Translations under genes and position numbers: made by a program
The notes under the pieces: generated by a model
Told to the model about the DNA's origin: nothing
Databases searched by the model: none
Seen by the model: the letters and a program-made list of their open reading frames with translations, nothing else
Assembly: GCA_910584745.1 (NCBI GenBank)
Contig: CAJUDG010000002.1
Span: forward strand, 186,001 to 250,000
Direction of reading: 5' to 3'
DNA length: 64,000 bases
From: an uncultured Eubacteriales bacterium
GTDB taxonomy: Bacteria > Bacillota > Clostridia > Oscillospirales > Acutalibacteraceae
In this document: piece by piece, positions 33,980 to 42,811 of the stretch
How positions within the stretch are numbered: the stretch's first letter is position 1
Layout: each line of letters starts with the position of its first letter

Positions 33980-34873
33980 CTATTTACTATAGCTTTTCAG
34001 CGAGATATTCACGGGCACGGGCTCCGGGATGCCGGGCACCCTGCCCTCCTCGGTGTACTGCCAGATCTTGAAATCATAGAAGAAGCTGGGCGAGGGCCGG
34101 TACTCGCCGTACCACAGATCATAGCCCGCAAGCCGGGAGAGGTCCAGCCGGTTATAGGCCATGCCCTTCTCGGCAAAGTAGCAGGGGGTAAAGCCGGCCA
34201 CGTTAATTATCTTGCAGAAGGTGTCAATGTACCCGGTGACCTGATCGCCGTTGCGCTGCACCGTGCGGGAGGTTTCGTCCTGGCTGCCGTCGTCTTTCAG
34301 GTCGTACTCCCAGAAGATGCCGATGGGATAGGTGACAGTATAGTCCCTTATCTTTTCAAGCACAAAGGTGGCCTCCTCCTTGGCCTCAGCATCCTCAACG
34401 GCCTTGGAGTAGAAGTACACGCCCACGGGCAGGCCCGCCTCCGTGGCCCCCTTGATGTTGTCCTCGAACTTCTGGTCTATGCGGATGCGTCCCTTTATCT
34501 TCTCCCGAAGACCCACGCGTATCATCACAAAGTCGATGTTGCCGCTGTCCGCAACCTGCTGCCAGTCGATATCCCCCTTCTTCTCGTTTACCGAGATGCC
34601 CACATAGGATTTCCCGCTGCCCACATAGGAGATCACGCCGTTCTCCTCAGAAAAGTCCTCGGGGCCGTAGTTGCTCTGGTTCACGTTATCATAGTAGCGG
34701 ATGGACATCTTGCCCTCCCAAAGGTCGTCCACCTCGGCGGTAGTGCCGGTCCTGGAGATGAAGTTCACGGAGCTTGTACGGGGGCCCTGGGCCAGGGTCA
34801 GCGCGGATATAGCCACTATCACTGCCACCAGAAGCACGGTGACAGTTATGAATAGGGGTCGTTTGGCGTTCAT
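33980..34873 (-). CDS. GH25-like membrane protein with altered active site
   Basis: About 297 residues, N-terminal helix (8-28), then a GH25 fold aligned with the gene downstream: VGISVNEKKGDIDW replaces GVDVSEFQGEVDW, and YPIGIFWEYD replaces YPIVFDWEPP. The first catalytic Asp is Ser and the Asp of the Asp-x-Glu pair is Phe, so hydrolysis is unlikely although the Glu is kept. A binding or regulatory role for the active partner is a fair guess. The ATG at 34873 is preferred, as the ribosome site sits 9 bases upstream of it. Confidence 0.85.
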   Translation of the reverse strand: MNAKRPLFITVTVLLVAVIVAISALTLAQGPRTSSVNFISRTGTTAEVDDLWEGKMSIRYYDNVNQSNYGPEDFSEENGVISYVGSGKSYVGISVNEKKGDIDWQQVADSGNIDFVMIRVGLREKIKGRIRIDQKFEDNIKGATEAGLPVGVYFYSKAVEDAEAKEEATFVLEKIRDYTVTYPIGIFWEYDLKDDGSQDETSRTVQRNGDQVTGYIDTFCKIINVAGFTPCYFAEKGMAYNRLDLSRLAGYDLWYGEYRPSPSFFYDFKIWQYTEEGRVPGIPEPVPVNISLKSYSK

Positions 34874-34927
34874 GGCAGTCATTCCTTTCGGATAATAATA
34901 ACCCTGTGTTCCAGGATATACATCTCT

Positions 34928-34956
34928 ATTATACAGGAAAATTGTCGAAAAGGCAA
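34928..34956 (-). promoter_or_regulatory. Promoter of the GH25 pair
   Basis: Minus-strand TTGCCT (34951-34956), 17 bases, TATAAT (34928-34933). Confidence 0.8.
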
Positions 34957-34995
34957 GCGGCAGCTTGCTTTCTCTAAAATTTCCATGGGTTTGCC

Positions 34996-35024
34996 TTGCC
35001 CAAAGGGGATTTTTCTGTTACAAT
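34996..35024 (+). promoter_or_regulatory. Promoter of the GNAT-MarR gene
   Basis: TTGCCC (34996-35001), 17 bases, TACAAT (35019-35024). It lies back to back with the GH25 promoter, 40 bases apart, so one regulator could touch both. Confidence 0.7.
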
Positions 35025-35060
35025 AGGGGAAGTATCAAGCTTTTGAAAGGACAGGCTTTT

Positions 35061-36068
35061 ATGTATCTCAGAACTCTTGGCACAGACGAAATGCGCGGGC
35101 TTTACAGCCCGTGCCTTGAGCGGGACTTCCCCCCGGAGGAGCTTATGCCCTGGAAGTGGATGGAGCCCCTTATAGAGAACGGATACCAGCGCTCGGTGGG
35201 CTTTTATGACGGCGAGGGCCTTGCGGCCTATGCCCTTTTCATTACGGCCGGAGATAAGCCCAGGACGGCGCTGCTCAACTATTTCGCCGTACAGCCCGAA
35301 CGCAGGGGCAGGGGCGCCGGCAGCCGCTGCCTTGAGCTTATGCGGGAGGCCATATCCGGCAGGGACTGCCGGATAATATTCGAGGTGGAGGACCCCGATA
35401 CCGCCCCGGACCCGGAGGCCGCCCGGCGGCGGATAGACTTCTACCTGCGGGGCGGGGCCAGGGCCACGGGGGTGCGCTCCACCCTGTTCGGGGTGGAGTA
35501 CCGCATAATGGTGCTGGAGGAAGAGGGAGAGAGCTTACCGATCAGTGATGAACAGCTTGCCGGGGAATTAGAGGCCCTATACCATATCACCGTCGCAAAG
35601 AAGCATAAGTTTGAAGAGGTCTGCCGGGTATATATCCAGACCCAAAGAGAGGCCGGCAGCTTCAGCCGGGACCTGGGCCGGACCCTCACCTACCTTCTGC
35701 GCAGCCGCAAGCGTTTTATGGGGGAGAAGCTTCGTGAGTACGGCTTCTCCGGGGGGATGTATATGATAGTCCTCCACGTGGACCGAAACCCCGGGCTCAG
35801 CCAGGACGCGGTGGCCGGGCACCTGTATATTGACAAGTGCAGCGTCGCCAGAAAGGTGAAGAAGCTGGAGGAGCTGGGGTGCCTGTACCGGGAGACGGAC
35901 CCAAGCGACCGGCGGCAGAATAAGCTGTTTTTGACGGATAAGGGCCGGGAGCTGGCCCCCGCCATCCGAAAATACCTGGGCCAGTGGGGGGACGAGGTGA
36001 CCTCCGGGCTGACGGAGAGCGAGAAGGAGACACTTATCACTCTCTTAATGAAGACCATAAAGAAGTAG
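35061..36068 (+). CDS. GNAT acetyltransferase-MarR regulator fusion
   Basis: 335 residues from the ATG at 35061 (GAAAGGACAGG site). Residues 1 to about 155 form a GNAT domain with NYFAVQPERRGRGAGSRCL, the acetyl-CoA loop (RRGRGAG). Residues about 190-335 form a MarR winged helix: NPGLSQDAVAGHLYIDKCSV then VKKLEELGCLYRE and the wing DPSDRRQNKLFLTDKG. Here the acetyltransferase comes first, whereas most MarR-GNAT proteins have the order reversed. It may couple metabolite acetylation to gene control and probably regulates itself or the divergent GH25 pair. Confidence 0.87.
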   Translation: MYLRTLGTDEMRGLYSPCLERDFPPEELMPWKWMEPLIENGYQRSVGFYDGEGLAAYALFITAGDKPRTALLNYFAVQPERRGRGAGSRCLELMREAISGRDCRIIFEVEDPDTAPDPEAARRRIDFYLRGGARATGVRSTLFGVEYRIMVLEEEGESLPISDEQLAGELEALYHITVAKKHKFEEVCRVYIQTQREAGSFSRDLGRTLTYLLRSRKRFMGEKLREYGFSGGMYMIVLHVDRNPGLSQDAVAGHLYIDKCSVARKVKKLEELGCLYRETDPSDRRQNKLFLTDKGRELAPAIRKYLGQWGDEVTSGLTESEKETLITLLMKTIKK

Positions 36069-36074
36069 AAAAAG

Positions 36075-36103
36075 CGTCCGGCCCAAATTTTCGGGGCCGG
36101 ACG
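36075..36103. terminator. Bidirectional terminator
   Basis: CGTCCGGCCC (36075-36084) pairs with GGGCCGGACG (36094-36103), serving the two convergent genes. Confidence 0.88.
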
Positions 36104-36113
36104 TTCTCTTTTG

Positions 36114-37484
36114 TCAGTTTTCCCCCAGCACATCCCAGGGGGTCAGCATCCCCAGAAGGGGCTGGTCGGGCTTGCCGTCCCGGGTGATGAAGATAACCGA
36201 GACCCGCTTGTTCCTGGCCCGCACCTGCTCAAAGCGGCTGCGCACGTATATGTATGTGGCGTCCGCGGGGACGAACTCATAGTTCTCTACATGCTCCTCC
36301 ACCGCAAGATAGCCCCGAAGCTCCTTTATGGTGGTGTCCGGGTTCAGCCCCCGGCCACGGTTCTTAAGAAGATAGCGCATGACAGAGCCCGAGCTGAATA
36401 CTCCGTAAAACCTGTTCTCCTTCATAACCGGCACGTGGGAGTAGCCGTTCTTCTCCATAAGCTCCATGACCCGCAGGACCTTCTGGTTGGCCCCCACCTT
36501 TAAGACCCGGTCCCCACGGGTGGCGTAGTCGATGGCAAGGGGCGGCTTCTTCACAAAGTCCAGCACCTCCCTTAAAGCGTCCACCACCGGCTGTGAGGGC
36601 ACCACCACCGGCTCGCCGTCCATGTTGGCGCTGTGGGCCATAAGGTTGCGGATATGGCGGCAGATATCCAGCTTATCCCGCACCGGCGCGCTCTCATAGT
36701 CCTTTATGAACTCGTACACCGCGCTTGAGTAGTGCCGGCGGGAGTTGCGGAATTTGTCCTCCAGCTCGTCCTCCACCTGCTTATAGAGGTCCAGAAACAG
36801 CTGGGACCTGTCCTGGCCCTCCCGGTCCCGCTCCTTTGCGCCGGAAAGGGCCATGCACAGCCGCTCAAGGGACGCCACGTCCTCCGCCATATAATCCGCC
36901 CCGGCCTCTTCCAGCTCCCCGGGCCGGGCATAGCCATAGGCGGCGCCGATGCTCTCTATGCCGCAGTATTTGGCCCCCTCTATATCATAGCTCCTGTCCC
37001 CGATCATCACCACCTCGGAGATGGGCGGATCCCCAAGGTCTCTAAGGGCCCGGTCTATCACATGGGCCTTTGTGGGCCGGGTGCCGTCGTCCCCAACTAC
37101 GGCGGTAAAATATTTCTCTATGCCCCGAAGACCCAGTATCTTCCTGGCCCCCTCCTCCCGCTTGGAGGTGGCCACGCATAGGGTGGCGCAGTCGCTGAGC
37201 TTTGAGAGGAGCCGGTCTATATTTGGGTATAGAGGGCTCTTATAGAGCCCTGTGGCATTATACCGCTCTCTATAGAGCTTTATGGCCCTGTTGGCCGTGT
37301 CCTCGTCCATGCCGCAGAATTCCCGGAAGGAGTCCAAAAGCGGCGGGCCCACGAACTGCCGCAGGAAGCTGTCCTCCTGGGGCATCCAGCCCATTTCAGT
37401 GAGGGCGTACTGCACGCTCTCGGTAATGCCCTGGCCGGTGTCCGCAAGGGTGCCGTCCAGGTCAAAGAGAAAATATTTCTTCAT
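36114..37484 (-). CDS. HAD phosphatase / HEPN-like / CBS-pair fusion
   Basis: 456 residues in three parts. Residues 1-215: HAD phosphatase of the phosphoglycolate type, with FLFDLDGTLADT, ATSKRE and MIGDRSYDIEGA. About 216-320: an all-helical, charged segment ending CRHIRNLMAHSAN; Arg-x4-His (RNLMAH) resembles the HEPN ribonuclease motif. About 325-456: two CBS motifs (NGYSHVPVMKENRFYGVFSS and GMLTPWDVL), which usually sense adenine nucleotides. Last gene of the long minus-strand block, overlapping RNase M5 by 4 bases. HAD and CBS are clear; HEPN is inference from motif and position. Confidence 0.82.
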   Translation of the reverse strand: MKKYFLFDLDGTLADTGQGITESVQYALTEMGWMPQEDSFLRQFVGPPLLDSFREFCGMDEDTANRAIKLYRERYNATGLYKSPLYPNIDRLLSKLSDCATLCVATSKREEGARKILGLRGIEKYFTAVVGDDGTRPTKAHVIDRALRDLGDPPISEVVMIGDRSYDIEGAKYCGIESIGAAYGYARPGELEEAGADYMAEDVASLERLCMALSGAKERDREGQDRSQLFLDLYKQVEDELEDKFRNSRRHYSSAVYEFIKDYESAPVRDKLDICRHIRNLMAHSANMDGEPVVVPSQPVVDALREVLDFVKKPPLAIDYATRGDRVLKVGANQKVLRVMELMEKNGYSHVPVMKENRFYGVFSSGSVMRYLLKNRGRGLNPDTTIKELRGYLAVEEHVENYEFVPADATYIYVRSRFEQVRARNKRVSVIFITRDGKPDQPLLGMLTPWDVLGEN

Positions 37485-38083
37485 GGGGTATCGTCTCCTT
37501 CCAGGTTTTCCAGTATGTCCAAAAGCTCCTCCCGGGTATAGAGGGCGCGAAGGGCCTGCAAAAGTCCGTTGGCGGACAGCCGCTCCGGCAGCTTCAAGCG
37601 CCTTTGAAGGGCTTTCCGTCTGTCCGCCGAGCCCTCTCCCCCGGAGAGCCCCAGCTCGAAAAGGTCCGCCTTTGTAAGCTCATGGGGCGCGTCTCCTCCG
37701 GGGGCGTCCTCTATAATGGCCCCGGCCCTTATAAGGCAGTCCCGAAGGGTCTCGAGGGTCATGCCCTCCACCCCCAGCTTGCCCTCCTTGGAAGGTCTTG
37801 CCTTCCGGCGTTCCTTGCCGTATATATCCGGGATATAGGCGTGCTTTACCTGCCCGGGCGGCAGGCATTGGCTGAGCTTACTGCGTATCAGGAACCCCGC
37901 TCCGTCGCTGTCCGTCAGTATTATGACCCCGCGCTTTGCCGCCAGCTGCCGGATAAGCTCCATTTTATCCCGGTCGTTGAATATGGCAAAGCCCCCGGTC
38001 TCAACTATCGTGCCCTCGATAAGCGCGCTTAGCTTGGCCTTGTCGCAGCGCCCCTCCACCACAACGGCCTCTCTGACCCGCAT
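37481..38083 (-). CDS. rnmV: Ribonuclease M5
   Basis: 200 residues. The TOPRIM fold is clear: VVVEGRCDKAKL with the catalytic Glu, and ILTDSDGAGFLIRSKL with the DxD metal site. RNase M5 matures 5S rRNA in low-GC Gram-positives. The C-terminal half (ADLFELGLSGGEGSADRRKA) matches the family helical domain. It overlaps holA by one base and the fusion gene by four. Confidence 0.93.
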   Translation of the reverse strand: MRVREAVVVEGRCDKAKLSALIEGTIVETGGFAIFNDRDKMELIRQLAAKRGVIILTDSDGAGFLIRSKLSQCLPPGQVKHAYIPDIYGKERRKARPSKEGKLGVEGMTLETLRDCLIRAGAIIEDAPGGDAPHELTKADLFELGLSGGEGSADRRKALQRRLKLPERLSANGLLQALRALYTREELLDILENLEGDDTP

Positions 38084-39135
38084 TAAGGCTGCACCGCCAG
38101 CAGCAGCCGGGATATAAGCCCCTCAAGCACCAGCCTGGGCTCCAGCCGGGAGCCCTTAAGGGACAGATCGGCCTCCAGCAGCAGGTCAAGGCATTTTCTG
38201 AGCCCCGGGAGGGTCAGCTTTTTCGAGGAGCGCTCGGCGTTTTGCAGCCGGAAGCTGCCCCGGCCCTTATACTCGGGGGCGTACTCGGCGGGGGCGGCGC
38301 CGGTAAGCCCGCTCTCAAGGGCGGCCTTGACCCGGTACATATCAATATATGACGCGGCCATGGCCCCCAGTATGGCTATGGGCTCGTCGCCCCGGTAGAA
38401 CAGCAGGTCCAGCTGGCGGTAGGCCTCTTCATAGCGCCCGGAGGTCAGGGCCCGGACCATGATGAAGACCGTGGTCTCGGTGCTCTTGGGGGTCAGCTCA
38501 TCCACCATATCGGGGGTTATCTCGCTGAGGTCCTGCCCCAGGGCGTAGGCGCAGAGCTTTTCCGCCTCTGAGCGCAGGGTGTGAAGGTCGCTGCCAACAT
38601 AGCCGAAAAGCTTTTCCCAGCTTTTTGGGGTCAGCTCGCAGCCCTGGCGCTCGGTCTCCTTCTTAATGAGCCGCCGCAGGTCCGCCGATCCCAGGCGCGG
38701 GAAATCCACCGTATGCCCGGCTTTCCCCGCCGCGTCCAGAAACTTTTTCCACTTCTGGGACCTTTTCGCGGGGATATCCAGGGTGGGATACCAGAACACC
38801 AGGGTGGCGGTGTCGGGAAGGTCCTCCATAAGGGATAAGAGCCGCTCAAGGTCCTCTGAGGACTTGGACTCGGGGTCAAAGTCTGATACGGCGGCGCATT
38901 TATGCTCCGCCATAAAGGGCAGGGCCTCCACGGCGGCCAATATGCCCTCAATATCGGAGTCGTTTGTGAAAATGCCGCGGTTGAACTCAGGGAAGCCCTC
39001 GCCCGAGGACTTCTCGATAAGCTTGCGGGCGGCGCGTTTTAGGGTCAGCTTCTCGTCGCCGGAAAGGAGGTATAGGGGCCCAAAGGCCCCGGCGGCGATC
39101 TGCTTATTGAGGTCCTGCTCGGTGATAGCGGGCAT
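38083..39135 (-). CDS. holA: DNA polymerase III delta subunit
   Basis: 350 residues of the clamp-loader delta protein. It shows GPLYLLSGDEKLTLKRAARK at the N-terminus, then RLIKKETERQGCELTPKSW and the helical C-terminal collar VFIMVRALTSGRYEEAYRQL. It opens the beta clamp with the gamma complex. It starts 4 bases after the rnfB stop, so it is probably read from the rnf transcript as well as its own. Confidence 0.94.
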   Translation of the reverse strand: MPAITEQDLNKQIAAGAFGPLYLLSGDEKLTLKRAARKLIEKSSGEGFPEFNRGIFTNDSDIEGILAAVEALPFMAEHKCAAVSDFDPESKSSEDLERLLSLMEDLPDTATLVFWYPTLDIPAKRSQKWKKFLDAAGKAGHTVDFPRLGSADLRRLIKKETERQGCELTPKSWEKLFGYVGSDLHTLRSEAEKLCAYALGQDLSEITPDMVDELTPKSTETTVFIMVRALTSGRYEEAYRQLDLLFYRGDEPIAILGAMAASYIDMYRVKAALESGLTGAAPAEYAPEYKGRGSFRLQNAERSSKKLTLPGLRKCLDLLLEADLSLKGSRLEPRLVLEGLISRLLLAVQP

Positions 39136-39139
39136 GGCC

Positions 39140-39931
39140 TTAAACCTTGCTCATGGTGATGACGTGCCGGGGGCAGGCCTCGGCGCACTTGCCGCAGCCT
39201 GTGCACTTCTCCGGGTCTACAACGGCAAGGCCGTTCTGCACGGTTATGGCCCCGAATTCGCAGGTCCTCTGGCACTTCATGCAGCCTATGCAGCCGATCT
39301 TGCAGCTCTGCATGGTATCCTTGCCCTTGTCGCAGCTGGAACAGCGCACCACGGCCATATCCTTCACCGGGGCAAGCTTTATAAGCCCCTTGGGGCAGGC
39401 CTTCTCGCACTTGCCGCAGGCCACGCACTTCTCCGGGTCGATGACCGCCACGCCGTTGCACACCTCTATGGCGCCGTAGTCGCAGACCTTAAGGCAGTCC
39501 CCAAGGCCCAGACAGCCGAACCGGCAGCTGGAGCCGCCGCCGTTTAAAAGCGACGCGGCGGTGCAGCTTTCAAGGCCGTCGTACTCCATCTTCTCTGTAG
39601 TGTTGTCGGCGCTTCCCATGCAGCGCACAAAGGCGGCCCTGCGCTCCATAGCCACGTCCCCGGAGCCCAGGATCTCCCCGCACTTCTTGGCCACATCCGC
39701 CCCGCCGGGGGAGCATAGCCCCGGCACAGCCTCGCCCTTGGCCATGGCGGCGGCATAGCCCGGACAGCCCGAGTAACCGCAGGCGCCGCAGTTTGCCCCG
39801 GGCAGTATGGCCTCCAGCGCCTCGGCCTTCTCGTCCTTGGGCACGGCCATCACCACCGAAGCCACGGCCAGCACTATCCCGGCCAGAAGGCCGATGATTC
39901 CGACGATCATTATGGGTGTTAGCATTTCCAT
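39140..39931 (-). CDS. rnfB: Rnf electron-transport complex subunit B
   Basis: 263 residues. One membrane helix (about 7-29), then the Fe-S cluster domain LPGANCGACGYSGC with a later Cys, and several ferredoxin-type CxxCxxC sets (CVACGKCEKAC, CIGCMKCQRTC, CTGCGKCAEAC). RnfB accepts electrons from ferredoxin for the Na+/H+ pumping ferredoxin:NAD oxidoreductase. In most clostridia it directly follows rnfA; here 9.5 kb of lipoprotein genes lie between them. Confidence 0.96.
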   Translation of the reverse strand: MEMLTPIMIVGIIGLLAGIVLAVASVVMAVPKDEKAEALEAILPGANCGACGYSGCPGYAAAMAKGEAVPGLCSPGGADVAKKCGEILGSGDVAMERRAAFVRCMGSADNTTEKMEYDGLESCTAASLLNGGGSSCRFGCLGLGDCLKVCDYGAIEVCNGVAVIDPEKCVACGKCEKACPKGLIKLAPVKDMAVVRCSSCDKGKDTMQSCKIGCIGCMKCQRTCEFGAITVQNGLAVVDPEKCTGCGKCAEACPRHVITMSKV

Positions 39932-39975
39932 TTGTACAACAGTCCTTTCCGGGCCTTTGGCCCAATAAAAATTTT

Positions 39976-41358
39976 TTAGCTTTCGGCAAGCTCCATGCTC
40001 ATGTTCATGTATGCTTTGTGCACCAGGTCTTTCAGGGGTTTGTCCGGGTTATTGTATATCTCAAGGGTCATGTCATATAGCGCCCGGTCCAGGGGCGTGT
40101 AGAAGTCCGCGCCGGAGATGCCCTCCCGGAGCTTCACGAACTCGGGGTAGAGGTTCTTTGACATATAGACGTTGCTGCCGTCGCCATCGCTGACCCCATT
40201 GCCCCGGCCGGACATAAGGCCTTCCATGGTGGGCACGGCGTTGCCACAGGTCATGTGGGTGTAGAGCCTTGACTGCTGGGCATCCTTGCTCATGAGGTAG
40301 TCAACTATGAAGAACGCGTCGTCAGGGCGCTTGGTGTTGACGTTTATTCCGGCGAAGCTGGTGATGATTGCGGAGTAGCCGCCGCTGCGGGAGAATACGG
40401 GTACAAGGGTGAGCTCATCGGATGCGCCGTTTTCCTGGTCGAACCAGTTATTGGGATGCAGTAAACCGTTGGAGCACTCCGGCAGGTCCATCTCCCCAAG
40501 ACGGCTTCCGGCGTCCATCCTGGAGGTCACGTACTCCAGAAGCTCCTCCTCGGTCAGGGCAAGCTGGTCCTCTTCATAGTCGGCTATGGGCGCGAGAGCC
40601 GCGCTTTGGTGCGACTCGCTGATATTTGCGGCTTGCAAAAGCGTTTCGGGCCCGCCCGAGAGCATATCATCCCAGGTGAGAGACGTATCCTCAAGCCGGT
40701 ACTCAACATCGGCGCTCCTATAATAGCCCAGGGGCATGGTATATGTCATGGGCAGCAGGAGCTGTCCGTGCTCGTTTTTCCCAGCCTCCATGATAATAGG
40801 CGTTAGCTTGTCCCATTCCATGAACTGCGCTTTCTCTATATGATCGTCCAGCGGCAGGAACATATTGCGTTCCATGGCCTGCTGTGGGAACCTAAAAAGT
40901 GATTCTTCAAAGCAGAAGCCGGTGTTGTTTTCAAAGTAGTGCGCCCCGAAACCGCTGAGACACACGAACACGTCCGGCCCCTTGCCCGCCATCATCTCCG
41001 TGCGCAGGGCCGTAAGGTACGTGTCCCGCTCGTCGCCGTGCTTCGGGGGTATCTCTATCTCCACGTCCTCCAGCCCGCCCAGGTCCTCTATCACGGTCTG
41101 GAAGCTCTTATATTTGGTCTTGCCGCCCTTTGCGGTTTCGGTTTCATAGTCCCTTAGAAACTCCTGGACAGATATAAACACATTGCTTCCGAATTCCACG
41201 TCTATGAATACCCGCAGCGGCTCCTGCTCCGCGGGCTCAGAAACCGCAGCCTCGCTTTTTGAGCCGCCGCTCCCGGAACTCTCTCCGCTCCCGCCGGACC
41301 TGCACCCACAAAGACAGAGCATAGTAAGACACATCAAAAACGCAGCCACTCTTTTCAT
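39976..41358 (-). CDS. Solute-binding-type lipoprotein P1
   Basis: 460 residues. Signal peptide with lipobox CLCGC (Cys at 19), then a Gly/Ser-rich linker (SGGSGESSGSGG). The body shows ALRTEMMAGKGPDVFVCLSG, the family 1 solute-binding hallmark, MFLPLDDHIEKAQFMEWDK, and GINVNTKRPDDAFFIVDYL. It ends MELAES, the most divergent tail of the set. Exported lipoprotein on the outer face of the membrane; ligand unknown. Last of the array, 44 bases before rnfB. Confidence 0.85.
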   Translation of the reverse strand: MKRVAAFLMCLTMLCLCGCRSGGSGESSGSGGSKSEAAVSEPAEQEPLRVFIDVEFGSNVFISVQEFLRDYETETAKGGKTKYKSFQTVIEDLGGLEDVEIEIPPKHGDERDTYLTALRTEMMAGKGPDVFVCLSGFGAHYFENNTGFCFEESLFRFPQQAMERNMFLPLDDHIEKAQFMEWDKLTPIIMEAGKNEHGQLLLPMTYTMPLGYYRSADVEYRLEDTSLTWDDMLSGGPETLLQAANISESHQSAALAPIADYEEDQLALTEEELLEYVTSRMDAGSRLGEMDLPECSNGLLHPNNWFDQENGASDELTLVPVFSRSGGYSAIITSFAGINVNTKRPDDAFFIVDYLMSKDAQQSRLYTHMTCGNAVPTMEGLMSGRGNGVSDGDGSNVYMSKNLYPEFVKLREGISGADFYTPLDRALYDMTLEIYNNPDKPLKDLVHKAYMNMSMELAES

Positions 41359-41373
41359 ATTATACCCCTCCTC

Positions 41374-42708
41374 TCAGGACTCCGCAAGCATCATATCAAT
41401 ATTCTTATACGCCTCGGCCACCAGCTTCTCCCGCTCCTCTTTTGTCTCGGCCTGCATGTAGGCAATGTAGAGGTCCGAGAGCTCGTAGTGCACGGGGGTG
41501 AAGAAGTCCACGGCGTTTATTTGCTTTATCAGGGTTTGGAGCTGTTCATAGTTATAGTCCGTGAGCCCCCAGGAATCAACTTGAGTGCCGTTATCCAAGT
41601 CAACCGGCGCAAAGACTTTCTCATCCTTTTTCAATAGATCCATATGTACCGGCGCGCCTCTGTCCCATGAGAGCAGCTCCGAATTCTGCTGTACTTCCTT
41701 GCTCATTAGCAGGTCAAGTATCTCAAAGGCCACTTCGGGCTCCTTTGCGTTGATGTTCACCGCTCCGAAGCTGGTGATAGAGGCGGTAACGCCGCCGTCC
41801 CGGTTATAATGGGGAATGAGCACACTGTCCGGGTCGTACTGGGAGAAAAGCCCGGAGTTCATGCGGCCAAATGTCACCGCCCTATGCCGGCCAATGCTCT
41901 CTGTCATTTCAGAGGTGCGGCGCTCCCTGTTCTTAAGGATGCCGTCCAGGTGGGCCGTCAGTTCCTCCTTAGTAAAAGAGGGGACGTCGTTCTCATAGTC
42001 GGCCAATAGGCCCAGGCTGTCGGGAAAGCAGGAAAGGCATGTGATTTCTATTATCCCTGGGTCATCGCTTTTAAGCATTTCATCAAATGTCATAGGCAGC
42101 TCCGCAGTGGGGGTGTAGCCCTCCACGTCGAAGGGGACAAAGTTCATGCTCCAGCCTATGGGCAGTATCAGCTGGCCCTCGCCGTTCCTCCCGGCCTCCA
42201 TTATCTCCGGGTAGAGCTTGTCCCATTCCATATATTTGGCGTTTTCTATGTAGTCGTCAAGGGACAGGAATACATGTCTTTTCATTAGGGCCTTGGGGTA
42301 CTGGAAAAGGCCGGTCTGCCGCTCCGCTCCGGTGATCTTAGGGCTTTTGCACAGGAACAGGTCAGCGCCCCCGCCGGACATCAGTTCTATTCTTATATTG
42401 TCCAGGGCGGGCTCCCTGTTGCTGCCAACGCCCGGGACGGCATCTATTTTAAGCTCATAGCTGTCCAGGAACTCCGGGTCGTACTCGAGTATGAGATCCC
42501 GAAGCTTCTTCGAGCTCTGGCCCTCGCTGCCAAGGTCCAGGTCATAGCACACCGTCAGCGTGGGCTTCTCCGCCCTCTCGCTCTGCTGGGACCCATCCGG
42601 CTCTCCGCTCCCGGAGCTCTCCCCGCCGCCTTTGCACCCGGCAAGGGCCAGCAGCAGCGCGGCCATAAGCGTTATTGTCAGTCTTTTGAATATGCGTGTG
42701 TTCTTCAT
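41374..42708 (-). CDS. Solute-binding-type lipoprotein P2
   Basis: 444 residues, lipobox LALAGC (Cys at 25), linker KGGGESSGSGEPDGS. It has IRIELMSGGGADLFLCKS in place of the MAGKGPD motif, so the loop is altered, then LSLDDYIENAKYMEWDKL and GAVNINAKEPEVAFEIL. It ends IDMMLAES. It has its own ECF-like promoter in the 103-base gap upstream and an AAGGAGG site, so P2-P1-rnfB may be expressed apart from the rest. Confidence 0.85.
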   Translation of the reverse strand: MKNTRIFKRLTITLMAALLLALAGCKGGGESSGSGEPDGSQQSERAEKPTLTVCYDLDLGSEGQSSKKLRDLILEYDPEFLDSYELKIDAVPGVGSNREPALDNIRIELMSGGGADLFLCKSPKITGAERQTGLFQYPKALMKRHVFLSLDDYIENAKYMEWDKLYPEIMEAGRNGEGQLILPIGWSMNFVPFDVEGYTPTAELPMTFDEMLKSDDPGIIEITCLSCFPDSLGLLADYENDVPSFTKEELTAHLDGILKNRERRTSEMTESIGRHRAVTFGRMNSGLFSQYDPDSVLIPHYNRDGGVTASITSFGAVNINAKEPEVAFEILDLLMSKEVQQNSELLSWDRGAPVHMDLLKKDEKVFAPVDLDNGTQVDSWGLTDYNYEQLQTLIKQINAVDFFTPVHYELSDLYIAYMQAETKEEREKLVAEAYKNIDMMLAES

Positions 42709-42760
42709 AATGGAACCTCCTTAAATTTGGGCAGGATTTTTGCGTTTTGCCCTTATACTA

Positions 42761-42793
42761 TATAAGAATACATAAATCGGAGGTTTGGTTGCA
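42761..42793 (-). promoter_or_regulatory. ECF-like promoter ahead of P2
   Basis: Minus-strand TGCAACCAAA (42784-42793), then at the same spacing as in the P7 promoter TGTATTCTTATA (down to 42761). It reads TGCAAC-N16-GTAT, close to the sigma-W type consensus TGAAAC-N16-CGTA. Confidence 0.5.
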
Positions 42794-42811
42794 TGTTTTT
42801 TAAAAAAACTT

